Assembly (NCBI RefSeq): GCF_022870905.1
Contig: NZ_CP091510.1
Location: forward strand, 62,001-126,000
Source of the DNA: Neisseria arctica
Lineage (GTDB): Bacteria > Pseudomonadota > Gammaproteobacteria > Burkholderiales > Neisseriaceae
DNA length: 64,000 nucleotides
Direction of reading: 5' to 3'
Under the pieces are notes generated by a model, which did no database searches, was not told the DNA's origin, and worked only from the letters and a program-made list of their open reading frames with translations. Below are positions 11,350-20,075 of this stretch, piece after piece (the stretch's first letter is position 1; each line of letters opens with the position of its first letter). The translations under genes were made by a program, and so were the position numbers.

Positions 11350-12891
11350 ATGAATCTACTTGGTGCGCTGGCGAGAGTCGGCAGTTTGACTATGGTGTCG
11401 CGGATTTTGGGTTTTGTACGCGATACGATTATTGCCCGGGCGTTTGGTGCGGGCATGGCGACGGATGCTTTTTTTGTGGCGTTCAAATTGCCTAATCTGT
11501 TGCGTCGTGTATTTGCCGAAGGGGCGTTTTCACAGGCTTTTGTGCCGATTTTGGCCGAATATAAGCAAACCCGTTCCGAAGAGGCGACAAGGGCGTTCAT
11601 ACAGCATGTGGCGGGTATGCTGTCGTTTATTTTGGTGATTGTGACGGCTATCGGTATTCTGGCGGCACCTTGGGTAATTTATGCGTCTGCACCGGGTTTC
11701 CGTACAAACCCCGATAAGTTTGCTTTGTCGGTTGATCTGTTGCGCGTTACTTTCCCTTATATTTTCTTGATTTCTCTGTCGTCTTTTGTAGGGTCGGTAT
11801 TGAATACTTATCATAAGTTCAGTATTCCTGCCTTTACGCCTACTTTTTTAAATATCTCTTTTATCGTATTTGCCCTGTGGTTTGCGCCGTATTTCGACCC
11901 GCCCGTGATGGCTCTGGCGTGGGCGGTATTTGTCGGCGGCGTGTTGCAGCTGGTGTTTCAACTGCCGTGGCTGTTCAAACTCGGTTTTTTGAAAATGCCC
12001 AAGCTGGATTTTAAAGATGCGGCGGTAAACCGCGTGATGAAACAGATGGCGCCGGCAATGCTGGGTGTGAGTGTGGCACAGATTTCTTTGGTGATTAACA
12101 CTATTTTCGCTTCGTTTTTACAGTCGGGCAGCGTGTCATGGATGTATTATGCCGACCGTCTGATGGAGTTGCCGACCGGCGTGTTGGGCGTGGCTTTGGG
12201 TACGATTCTGCTGCCGACTTTATCCAAACACGTAGCCAGTGATAATACGAAAGAATTTTCGGCATTGCTCGATTGGGGTTTGCGGTTGTGTATGCTGTTG
12301 GCGATGCCGGCGGCTGTGGCCTTGGCGGTATTGGCGTTTCCGTTGGTGGCGACTTTGTTTATGTATCGTGAATTTACGCTCAATGATGCGGTGATGACGC
12401 AAAATGCGCTGATTGCTTATTCTTTCGGCTTGCTGGGTATGATTGTCGTGAAAGTATTGGCTCCGGGTTTCTATGCGCGCCAAAACATTAAAACCCCGGT
12501 AAAAGTAGCCATTTTTACTTTGGTGGTTACGCAGCTGATGAACTTGGCTTTTATCGGCCCTTTAAAACATGTCGGCCTGGCCTTGGCTATCGGTTTGGGT
12601 GCATGCTTGAATGCGGCATTATTATACGTATTGTTGCGTAAGCAAGGGTTATACCAGCCGGGAGCCGGTTGGGCAGTATTTTTGGTGAAACTACTTACTG
12701 CGCTTGCGATTATGGGTAGCGGCTTGTGGGCGGCACAAACCTACTTGCCGTTCCAGTGGGTGGGCGCACACGGTATGCAGAAGATGATACAACTTGGTGC
12801 TTTGGTTGTGTTGGGGATGGCGCTGTATTTCGGAGCCCTGTTTGCTTTCGGTTTTAGACCGCGCCATTTCAAACGCTCGGAAATGCAGTAA
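11350..12891 (+). CDS. murJ: Lipid II flippase MurJ
   Basis: 513 residues with about fourteen membrane spans. The N-terminal block [19 protein letters not shown], then [15 protein letters not shown] and [13 protein letters not shown], is the diagnostic MurJ/MviN sequence. It flips lipid II across the inner membrane for peptidoglycan assembly as a member of the MOP exporter superfamily. The start at 11350 is the conserved [14 protein letters not shown]. It stands alone and ends in an uptake-sequence terminator. A TATAAT at 11282-11287 may be its -10 box. Confidence 0.96.
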   Translation: MNLLGALARVGSLTMVSRILGFVRDTIIARAFGAGMATDAFFVAFKLPNLLRRVFAEGAFSQAFVPILAEYKQTRSEEATRAFIQHVAGMLSFILVIVTAIGILAAPWVIYASAPGFRTNPDKFALSVDLLRVTFPYIFLISLSSFVGSVLNTYHKFSIPAFTPTFLNISFIVFALWFAPYFDPPVMALAWAVFVGGVLQLVFQLPWLFKLGFLKMPKLDFKDAAVNRVMKQMAPAMLGVSVAQISLVINTIFASFLQSGSVSWMYYADRLMELPTGVLGVALGTILLPTLSKHVASDNTKEFSALLDWGLRLCMLLAMPAAVALAVLAFPLVATLFMYREFTLNDAVMTQNALIAYSFGLLGMIVVKVLAPGFYARQNIKTPVKVAIFTLVVTQLMNLAFIGPLKHVGLALAIGLGACLNAALLYVLLRKQGLYQPGAGWAVFLVKLLTALAIMGSGLWAAQTYLPFQWVGAHGMQKMIQLGALVVLGMALYFGALFAFGFRPRHFKRSEMQ

Positions 12892-12907
12892 TACTATCGG
12901 TATGAAA

Positions 12908-12942
12908 AAGGCCGTCTGAAAACAGTTTTCAGACGGCCTTGT
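12908..12942 (+). terminator. DUS hairpin terminator after murJ
   Basis: 15-bp stem AAGGCCGTCTGAAAA with a CAG loop and its complement. Confidence 0.88.
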
Positions 12943-13177
12943 TAGATTATCAGGGTTTTATAACACCATCTATAAGCAGTAGCCAAGTAATTGAATATTA
13001 AATAAACTGTATTTGTAACCATTCGGGCAGGATGCCGAAATCATTTTTATTGAAAAGGGCGATATATTGCCGGGCATATTTACCGGAATCGCTTCTAACG
13101 CATATTAAGCCTGCTATCGTTTATGGTTGCTGTTTGTAATTTTACGCTATTTCAAGATTCATCATTTTGAGGTCTTT

Positions 13178-14716
13178 ATGACACTTCCCCGATTGTCGGC
13201 TACTTTTTTGATCGCATTACTGCCCGTCGGTTTTTTGATACTGATGGTGGTCGCGCCTTTGTTGGCATTGGCCGGTTACGGGCAGAGTGTGCCGGCTTGG
13301 CAAATGTTGGAAGACGATTATTTCCGTTGGCGGATCGGTTGGACGGTATTTCAGGCAGCCTTAACTTGTGGACTGACGGCAGTTTTGGGAATACCTGTGG
13401 CGTGGGTGTTGGCGCGCTTTCAATTTCGCGGGCGCAGCCTGGTTCTACGCTTATTGATGCTGCCTTTTGTGATGCCTACATTAGTGGCGGGTATGGGTGT
13501 ATTGGCTTTGTTTGGCGCGCATGGTCTTTTATGGGCCGGCTGGCAGGATACGCCTTATTTATTGTTGTATGGCAATGTATTTTTTAATTTGCCGGTATTG
13601 GTGCGGGCTGCTTATCAGGGTTTTTTGCAAGTACCGGCAGAAAGGCTGCAAGCCGCGCGCGTACTTGGCGCAGGAACCTGGCAGCGTTTCGTATCGGTGG
13701 AGTGGCCGGTGTTGCAACCATGGTTGGCCGGCGGTACCTGCTTGGTTTTCCTCTATTGTTTTTCAGGCTTCGGGCTGGCTTTGTTGTTGGGCGGGAGTCG
13801 TTATACCACTGTAGAAGTGGAAATTTACCAGTTGATTGCTTATGAGTTGAATATTGCCGAAGCTTCGGTATTGGTATGGCTGGTGTTGGGGGTGACAGCT
13901 TTGGCCGGCGGGTTGTATGCGTGGATTAGCAGGCGTACGGCGTCCGGGAAAAGCATCCGTATATTGCAACCCGTTTCACCTCAAGGTTGGCGCCAGTGGT
14001 TGTTATTGGCAGCCGCATTAGGCATTTTGGCGGCTTGCTGCGTATTACCTTTGGCTGCCGTTGCTTTACAAGTATTCGGTGCTGGAGAATCGTGGGCGGT
14101 TTTATTGGAGGCTGAAACCTTACGTGCAGCATGGAATACCTTCCGCTTTACCCTTTCAGCCATGATATTGGCTGTAATATTGGGAGTGTTTCATGCTTGG
14201 TTGGCTAAAAGAGTCGTATGGGTGCGTGGCCTGACGTTTTTGCCTTTTATGGTATCGCCTGTTTGTGTGGCGTTCGGTATTTTGCTGCTGTATCCGCAGT
14301 GGACCGCTTCCTTACCGTTGTTGATCGCTACTTATGCTTTATTGGCTTATCCCTTTATCACTAAAGACGTTTTAGCCGCTTGGGACGGATTGCCGCTTCA
14401 TTATGCCGCAGCCGCGCGAAGCATGGGGGCGAATCCGTTTCAGACGGCCTGGTTTGTTACTATTCCGCTACTGTTACCTGCTTTGCGCCGGGGACTGACT
14501 TTGGCGGCGGCTACCTGCATCGGAGAATTTGCCGCCACCTTGTTTCTCTCTCGCCCGGAATGGCAAACCCTTACAACGCTTATCTACTATTACTTAGGTA
14601 CGGCAGGGGCGGATAATCATGACCGTGCGATGGTATTAACCTTATTCTTAATGCTTTTGGCATTGTTGGCATTTTTAGGCTTGGATGCGGCAGAAAAAAA
14701 GAATGGGGCCGTCTGA
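13178..14716 (+). CDS. thiP: Thiamine ABC transporter permease (ThiP-like)
   Basis: 512 residues from the ATG at 13178, which has GAGG five bases upstream; an ATG 51 bases earlier lacks such a site. About twelve spans form two fused permease halves, each with the ABC coupling loop (EAA-type: LQAARVLGAGTW about 160-175, and AAARSMGANPF in the second half). The order and wording (NVFFNLPVLVRAAYQGF, VEIYQLIAYELNI) follow ThiP, the double-length permease of the ThiBPQ thiamine/TPP importer. Neither the binding protein thiB nor the ATPase thiQ is adjacent, and no TPP riboswitch consensus is visible upstream. The last codons GCC GTC TGA are themselves an uptake sequence. A related ferric-iron type permease is the alternative. 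Confidence 0.82.
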   Translation: MTLPRLSATFLIALLPVGFLILMVVAPLLALAGYGQSVPAWQMLEDDYFRWRIGWTVFQAALTCGLTAVLGIPVAWVLARFQFRGRSLVLRLLMLPFVMPTLVAGMGVLALFGAHGLLWAGWQDTPYLLLYGNVFFNLPVLVRAAYQGFLQVPAERLQAARVLGAGTWQRFVSVEWPVLQPWLAGGTCLVFLYCFSGFGLALLLGGSRYTTVEVEIYQLIAYELNIAEASVLVWLVLGVTALAGGLYAWISRRTASGKSIRILQPVSPQGWRQWLLLAAALGILAACCVLPLAAVALQVFGAGESWAVLLEAETLRAAWNTFRFTLSAMILAVILGVFHAWLAKRVVWVRGLTFLPFMVSPVCVAFGILLLYPQWTASLPLLIATYALLAYPFITKDVLAAWDGLPLHYAAAARSMGANPFQTAWFVTIPLLLPALRRGLTLAAATCIGEFAATLFLSRPEWQTLTTLIYYYLGTAGADNHDRAMVLTLFLMLLALLAFLGLDAAEKKNGAV

Positions 14717-14735
14717 AAAAATAATAAAATTATGC

Positions 14736-14764
14736 TTGACTTTATACAATGTTTATTGTATATT
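14736..14764 (+). promoter_or_regulatory. Promoter of tRNA-fMet
   Basis: TTGACT at 14736-14741 and TATATT at 14759-14764, with exactly 17 bases between. Transcription would start just before the tRNA at 14778. Confidence 0.8.
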
Positions 14765-14777
14765 TTCATTCTTCAGA

Positions 14778-14854
<77 letters not shown>

Positions 14855-14861
14855 AATTTTT

Positions 14862-14892
14862 AAAACCCCAGAAGAAATTCTGGGGTTTTTTC
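14862..14892 (+). terminator. Terminator of tRNA-fMet
   Basis: 12-bp perfect stem AAAACCCCAGAA with a GAAA loop, ending in T residues. Confidence 0.92.
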
Positions 14893-15199
14893 TTTATTTG
14901 CTCTTCTGAGCAAACAATTTGATCATATGAGTGAGTCTGTATTAATGATGAGTTGTGTGCAGATTTTTTATCCGTGTCGGTATTTGCCGCTATTTTCAAA
15001 GTTTTTGCCACACTCTTTTGGATAAAGTCAGTATGATAGTTAATATTTTAATTTGCAAAACAAATTGATTTTTAACTTTTAATATTTTATTGCTAAATTT
15101 CGGTAGTTTATTGATAAACGGGTGAAATTTTCCATTGATAAGCAAAAGTATTCATCATATTATATGCCTGATGATAACCATAAAAATTGATAACATATT
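14893..15199. other. Intergenic region before the response regulator
   Basis: 307 AT-rich bases. No gene, clear promoter or structured RNA is recognised. Confidence 0.5.
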
Positions 15200-15934
15200 A
15201 TGCCGAGTGCGATAATTGTCGAAGATGAAGTGCTGGCTTCCGAACGGTTACGGGTATTACTGGAAGAATGTAATGTTGTGTTGCTGAAGACTTTCTCACA
15301 TGCGCGTCCGGCATTGGACTGGCTGAGCATGCATGAAGTTGATATCGTATTTGCCGATATCGGCTTACCCGAAATCGACGGCTTGGAGTTTATCGAAAGA
15401 ATTAAACGACTGGCCAAAAAGCAGCCCGAAATTATTTTTACCACCGCCTATGAAGAACATGCGTTGAGGGCTTTTGAATTGGCTGCGGCAGATTATCTGT
15501 TGAAGCCTATCAAGCTCGCACGCCTGCAAACTGCATTATCACGTGTAAGCGAGCGGATACAAGAGCAGGTGGATGATTTTACCCATTTCAAAGTATTTAG
15601 CCGTGAGCGGATGGTGGAGATTCCTTGGCAACAGGCACGATATCTGTTGGCCGAGCAGAAAACTGTATTCCTTTTTACCGGTGACGGCCAATGCTATGAA
15701 TTACCTAAAACACTGGTGTATTGGGAAGAACTCTTGGGTGAGAAAATTATCCGTATCCACCGTAACGCTTTAGTGTTCCGCCATACGCTTGACTGCTTGA
15801 TCAGACTGGATGGTGGTGATGAAGAGGATACCAATGCCAGTTGGGCTGCCAAAGTATTGGATGTGCCGGAGCCTTTGGCCGTTAGCCGCAGACAGCTTTC
15901 GGCAATTCGTAGAATTCTGCGTCATGGCATGTAG
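15200..15934 (+). CDS. LytTR-family response regulator (AlgR-like)
   Basis: 244 residues. The receiver domain (1-120) has the acidic pocket Glu8/Asp9, the phosphoacceptor Asp53 in FADIGLPEIDG, Thr81 or Thr82, and Lys102 in LLKPI. The C-terminal half (about 140-240) is a LytTR DNA-binding domain, with the KTVFLFTGDGQCYELPKTL and IRIHRNALVFR segments typical of that fold. It resembles AlgR, which works with the atypical kinase AlgZ in pseudomonads. No histidine kinase gene is adjacent. The start at 15200 gives a complete receiver domain. The target genes are unknown. Confidence 0.87.
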   Translation: MPSAIIVEDEVLASERLRVLLEECNVVLLKTFSHARPALDWLSMHEVDIVFADIGLPEIDGLEFIERIKRLAKKQPEIIFTTAYEEHALRAFELAAADYLLKPIKLARLQTALSRVSERIQEQVDDFTHFKVFSRERMVEIPWQQARYLLAEQKTVFLFTGDGQCYELPKTLVYWEELLGEKIIRIHRNALVFRHTLDCLIRLDGGDEEDTNASWAAKVLDVPEPLAVSRRQLSAIRRILRHGM

Positions 15935-16049
15935 GTTTGTTAAAGCCAAACCGATTGGGAAAAATTGTTTTAATACAACCTGATGAGACTGTTTGGGTAC
16001 AGACCAAGAGGCCGTCTGAAAAATATCAGGTTAAGATTTAAATTGATTG

Positions 16050-16085
16050 AAATGCCGTTTGGAAAAATTTCAGACGGCATTTTTA
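16050..16085 (+). terminator. Imperfect DUS hairpin after the response regulator
   Basis: An AT-type uptake sequence on the right arm pairs with a drifted copy (GCCGTTTGGAA) on the left arm through G:U pairs, followed by TTTTTATT. Confidence 0.7.
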
Positions 16086-16200
16086 TTGGCTGCTGCAAGC
16101 GTAGGGTTAGAAAGCTCAGTGTGGCTCGTATGGTTGGGATTTGGTTACTTGGAGTTTAACTTCGAAAAATGTGTTGATGCTTGCTAAGAATAAAACCAAT

Positions 16201-16233
16201 AAAAAAACGCCCGTAAGCTGCGGGCGTTTTTTT
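16201..16233. terminator. Bidirectional terminator before agcS end
   Basis: CGCCCG / CGGGCG stem with a seven-base loop, flanked by seven A on the left and seven T on the right, so it works on both strands. It mainly serves the leftward agcS, which stops 15 bases away. It is not an uptake-sequence hairpin. Confidence 0.88.
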
Positions 16234-16247
16234 ATTGGGCCAATAAT

Positions 16248-17663
16248 TTACCAAATATCCGATTTGATTTTGCGTTTCAAACCGGGGTGTTCGGATAATT
16301 TGAATTCCGGCTCTTTACCCATTTTCAGCTTAGCCGTGTAGTCTTTCAACAAGAGGAATACCAAGGGTGAAAGTGCCAAAATGGCAACCAAGTTAATAAC
16401 GGCCATGATACCCATGCTGAGGTCGGCCATATCCCATACCAAAGGTACGCTGTTTACCGAGCCGAAATATACCATTGTCAATACAATCATGCGGAAGACG
16501 GCCAAAGTCATTTTGCCGTTTTTAATGAATTGCATATTGGATTCGGCATAAGCATAGTTGCCGATAATAGAAGAAAAGGCGAATAAGAACAGTAAAACCG
16601 CCAAGAAGTCTGCTCCCCATGCCCCTACATGGCTGACGATAGCGGCTTGGGTTAGCTGTACGCCGCTCAGTTCGCTGGTGCCGTGTACATCGGAAAGCAG
16701 CAGGATAAACGCAGTACATGAGCATACGATCATGGTATCCACAAACACGCCCAGCATTTGGATCATACCTTGGGATACCGGATGTTTGACATCTGCCGCC
16801 GCTGCCGCATTCGGTGCCGAGCCCATACCGGCTTCGTTTGAAAACAGGCCGCGTTTAATCCCCAACATCATGGCTTGCGCCGCCGCCGCCCCTAAAAAGC
16901 CGCCTGCTGCCGCTTGGAAATCAAATGCTTTTGAGAAAATCAGGCTGATTACAGCAGGTACGGCCGATATGTTGGTAATAATCACATAAACCGCCATAAT
17001 CAAATATAGCAGAGCCATGACAGGTACCACGGTTTCCGCGACTTTGGAAACACGACGGATACCGCCGAAAATAATCGGAGCGGTCAAAATCACTAAGCCA
17101 ACACCGACCAAATGTTTGTTCCAGCCCCATGCAGCTTCGGTGGCGGCGACGATAGAGTTGGCCTGTACGGCATTGAAAACAAAGCCGAACGCCAAGATCA
17201 GGCTGAATGCGAAAACGATGCCCAACCAGTGCTGCTTCATACCTTGGGTAATATAATATGCCGGGCCGCCGCGGAACTGGCCGGTTTGCGGATCACGTAT
17301 TTTAAACAGCTGGGCCAACGAAGATTCTGCGAATGCGGAACTCATACCGATAAGTGCGGTAATCCACATCCAGAAAACGGCACCCGGACCGCCGACTGAA
17401 ACGGCAATCGCAACACCGGCGATATTGCCGACGCCTACGCGGCTGGCCAAGCCTGTTACGAAGGCTTGAAACGGGGTGATACCGCCTTTGTCTCCCCCCG
17501 CCGAACGACCGCCGAGCATTTCTTTAATACTGCGGCCGAACAGGCGGATTTGGACGATACCTGTTGCAAAGGTAAAAAATAGGCCGACACCGATCAGCAG
17601 ATATACCAGACCGTTCCACAGCGGGCCGTTCAGGTCATTGATAAGTTCGTGAAATTGTTCCAT
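16248..17663 (-). CDS. agcS: Alanine/glycine:cation symporter
   Basis: 471 residues with about ten or eleven spans. The AGCS signature block is clear: FQAFVTGLASRVGVGNIAG, GPGAVFWMWITALIGM, FRGGPAYYI and the KRGLFSNEAGMGSAPNAAA loop. It imports alanine or glycine with sodium. The ATG (complement of 17661-17663) begins MEQFHELINDLNGPLWN; GGAG lies about 12 bases upstream. It follows waaA on the same strand after 174 AT-rich bases that hold no glycine riboswitch I can recognise, so it probably has its own promoter. Confidence 0.92.
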   Translation of the reverse strand: MEQFHELINDLNGPLWNGLVYLLIGVGLFFTFATGIVQIRLFGRSIKEMLGGRSAGGDKGGITPFQAFVTGLASRVGVGNIAGVAIAVSVGGPGAVFWMWITALIGMSSAFAESSLAQLFKIRDPQTGQFRGGPAYYITQGMKQHWLGIVFAFSLILAFGFVFNAVQANSIVAATEAAWGWNKHLVGVGLVILTAPIIFGGIRRVSKVAETVVPVMALLYLIMAVYVIITNISAVPAVISLIFSKAFDFQAAAGGFLGAAAAQAMMLGIKRGLFSNEAGMGSAPNAAAAADVKHPVSQGMIQMLGVFVDTMIVCSCTAFILLLSDVHGTSELSGVQLTQAAIVSHVGAWGADFLAVLLFLFAFSSIIGNYAYAESNMQFIKNGKMTLAVFRMIVLTMVYFGSVNSVPLVWDMADLSMGIMAVINLVAILALSPLVFLLLKDYTAKLKMGKEPEFKLSEHPGLKRKIKSDIW

Positions 17664-17837
17664 GTTTGAGATAACTCCGATTCGGTTTTTGTCATTATGT
17701 AAAAAGAAAGGCGCTATTTTAATTCATAGGTAACAAAAAATATAATTTTTTTACAATTAAAATTACATAAGAATCATTTGCTTAATATTTTTCCAGGCGC
17801 GAATGTAAAGTAAGGAGAGAGGGTTTGGACTTAAAAA

Positions 17838-19103
17838 TCAAACCGCTTCCAAAGCTTCGGCAATCCTTTCCGCCATTCGTTTGCTGGCACCGCGGTGCTT
17901 ATTGATAAAGCTTTCGGCTTGTTCTTGATATGGGCGCATTTTTTCGGGATGGGCAAGCCAGTCGGATACGGTTTGCCGCCATTCTTCCGCATTAGGGATT
18001 TGTACGGCCGCACCGGCTGCTAATGCGCCCGAAGCCGCTTCGGTGAAATTGTAGGTTGAAGGGCCGAACAAGGTAGGTAATTTGCAGGCAATCGGTTCGA
18101 TTATGTTCTGGCTGCCGGTGTTGACAAGGCTGCCGCCCACAAAAGCAATATCCGCCGCTAAATAATAAGCAAACATCTCCCCCATGCTGTCGCCGATCCA
18201 TACTTGAGTATCTGCTGCAACCTTTTGCTCCTCACTACGTTTTTGGGTTCGGAAGCCATATCGTATTGCCGAATCATAGGCCGTCTGAAAACGCTCGGGG
18301 TGGCGGGGCACGATAACCAATAATGCATCGCCTTTATAGGAACGCCAGGCATTGAGAAGCAGCTCGGCCTCGTCTACGCCTTGATGGTCGCGGGTGCTGG
18401 CACATACCACTACAGGTCGCTCGCCGATGTGTTGGCGGAAAGTTTCGGCCAAATGAGACATTTCCAAGGGCGGGGTAATATCGTATTTGCTGTTGCCGCA
18501 TACATGGACGTGGGAGGCGCCGATAAAGTGTAAGCGTTCGGCATCTGCGGCGGTTTGTGCATAGCAGCCGCTCAATCCTTTGAGAGCCGAGGCAACTAAA
18601 GGACGTATTTTCAAATAGCCTTGTTGGGATTTTTCCGACAAACGCGCATTGGCGAGAAATAGCGGAATATTCTCTTTACGGCAAGTATTCATCAGATTCG
18701 GCCAAATTTCTGTTTCCATCAGTATCCCGAAGCGCGGGCGGTGCTCATTAAGAAATTGGCGTACATAGGCAGGTTTGTCGTAAGGCAGGTAGCGGCATTG
18801 TGCATCCGGAAACAGATTTTGTGCGGTAGCTCTGCCTGTGGGAGTCATTTGAGTGAGCAAAAGGGGCGCATCGGGGAAATATTGCCGCAGTTCGGTGATT
18901 AAAGGTTGGGCAGCCCGCGTTTCACCAACGGATACGGCGTGAATCCAAATCGGATGAAGAACGGGATTGGCTAGAGGCTCTCCGAAGCGTTCGCCCCAAT
19001 GTTCCAGATAAGCCGGGGCTTTTTTTGCGCGGCGGCGGAGATAGCGGCGGATCAGCGCAGGTGCGAAATACCATAGGGTACGGTAGAGGGTATGTAACAT
19101 CAT
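17838..19103 (-). CDS. waaA: 3-deoxy-D-manno-octulosonic acid (Kdo) transferase
   Basis: 421 residues from the ATG at 19103 (a GTG at 19109 and an ATG at 19100 are alternatives; none has a clear ribosome site). It is a GT30 glycosyltransferase that adds Kdo to lipid IVA on the inner-membrane face. The N-terminal segment HAVSVGETRAAQPLI holds the catalytic Glu. The C-terminal domain shows VVCASTRDHQGVDEAELLL, VIVPRHPERF and FVGGSLVNTGSQNIIEP, typical of WaaA. An in-frame uptake sequence lies inside the gene at 18280-18289, and another sits just upstream of the start. Neisseria makes lipooligosaccharide with two Kdo residues, so a bifunctional enzyme is expected. Confidence 0.94.
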   Translation of the reverse strand: MMLHTLYRTLWYFAPALIRRYLRRRAKKAPAYLEHWGERFGEPLANPVLHPIWIHAVSVGETRAAQPLITELRQYFPDAPLLLTQMTPTGRATAQNLFPDAQCRYLPYDKPAYVRQFLNEHRPRFGILMETEIWPNLMNTCRKENIPLFLANARLSEKSQQGYLKIRPLVASALKGLSGCYAQTAADAERLHFIGASHVHVCGNSKYDITPPLEMSHLAETFRQHIGERPVVVCASTRDHQGVDEAELLLNAWRSYKGDALLVIVPRHPERFQTAYDSAIRYGFRTQKRSEEQKVAADTQVWIGDSMGEMFAYYLAADIAFVGGSLVNTGSQNIIEPIACKLPTLFGPSTYNFTEAASGALAAGAAVQIPNAEEWRQTVSDWLAHPEKMRPYQEQAESFINKHRGASKRMAERIAEALEAV

Positions 19104-19404
19104 AGACACATAGGCCGTCTGAAAAAGATTTGGGTTATTGTAGCCGAATATGCCGGTTGCACATAACGTATCGGGAGAAACAGTGGTTAAAAGGTTGTTG
19201 TTGAGGTTGTGTAAAGCTTTTGCCCTTACTTTAACTTAATCCCGCTATGGTCTCAGGAATAGGCGCGGATAAGCGGTTTTATTTAACACCACTGCGGACA
19301 TGATTTACGCCATGAAAACAGGGATTAACATATTTAATAGTTATTATCCGGTTATTGCGAATTACGCTTGTTTTTCCATATTTTTAATTTTAAGGAACAA
19401 ATTT

Positions 19405-19917
19405 ATGAAAAAAGTAACCGTTGTTTCAGGTGCCGTATTAATGGGCTTGGCTTTGGCTGCCTGCTCTTCCGACAAACCGCAACGAGAAGGTTTCAAACAC
19501 GAGCAAGGCATGCACCATTTCGGTAAAGAAGCGAAGCGTGGTGATATGATGCGTGGCTTGCGTGATTTGAATCTGACTGATGAGCAAAAAGCCCAAATCA
19601 AAAAGATCATCGAGCAAAATCGCCCGCAGCATACACAGCCTGATCAAGCCCAACGCTCAGAGTTCCAAAATCAAATGGCCCAACGCCGGGCTGCCGAAAA
19701 CAGCTTGATTACCAGCCCTACTTTCGATGAGGCGGCCGCCCGCGAATTGATTAGCCGGCACAGCCAACAGCATACCGAGCGTATGCAGCGCCAAAGCGAG
19801 ATAGAATTGCAAAAACTCAAAACCCGTCACGCGATCATGCAAGTGTTAACTCCCGAGCAACGTCAACAATGGCTGGAAAAGCAAGAAAAAATGCGAGAAG
19901 GCCGTAAGCCGCGCTAA
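19405..19917 (+). CDS. Spy/CpxP-like (LTxxQ) lipoprotein
   Basis: 170 residues from the ATG at 19405, with AAGGAA eight bases upstream. The longer open frame adds 35 residues with no ribosome site. A signal peptide ends in the lipobox LAAC (Cys at about residue 19). The mature part is highly charged and helical, rich in Gln, Arg and Glu, with two LTxxQ motifs: LTDEQKAQIKKI and LTPEQRQQW. This is the Spy/CpxP fold of small periplasmic chaperones and Cpx regulators. Those are usually soluble; here a lipid anchor is predicted. No cpxRA genes are nearby. The function is inferred from the fold. Confidence 0.8.
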   Translation: MKKVTVVSGAVLMGLALAACSSDKPQREGFKHEQGMHHFGKEAKRGDMMRGLRDLNLTDEQKAQIKKIIEQNRPQHTQPDQAQRSEFQNQMAQRRAAENSLITSPTFDEAAARELISRHSQQHTERMQRQSEIELQKLKTRHAIMQVLTPEQRQQWLEKQEKMREGRKPR

Positions 19918-19943
19918 AATCCGTCATATATTCATATATAAAT

Positions 19944-19976
19944 AAAAAGCCCGAAAAATATCAACTTCGGGCTTTA
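19944..19976 (+). terminator. Hairpin after the LTxxQ lipoprotein
   Basis: 10-bp stem AAAGCCCGAA / TTCGGGCTTT with a ten-base loop. Its T run is short, and it is backed by a second hairpin. Confidence 0.7.
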
Positions 19977-20015
19977 AGGCCGTCTGAAAGGTTATTTTCC
20001 GTTTTCAGACGGCCT
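19977..20015 (+). terminator. DUS hairpin, second terminator
   Basis: Inverted AG-type uptake sequences with a 12-base loop, immediately after the first hairpin. Confidence 0.75.
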
Positions 20016-20075
20016 GTCTGCTATCTGGCAACCGAATCTGCTACAATCATGCCTACTTAAAGGCATTAAAATTTT

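Larger units (their letters stand above)
15935..16247. other. Intergenic region with two terminators
   Basis: 313 bases between convergent genes. It contains a single uptake sequence at 16012-16021 and the hairpins at 16050-16084 and 16201-16233. Nothing else is seen. Confidence 0.6.

Noticed and set aside
12943-13177. Possible TPP riboswitch upstream of thiP
   Set aside because: Neither CTGAGA nor the ACCTGATC-type element of the TPP aptamer is present.
17664-17837. Possible glycine riboswitch before agcS
   Set aside because: The stretch is AT-rich with no GGAGAG-type aptamer core or paired stems on the minus strand.
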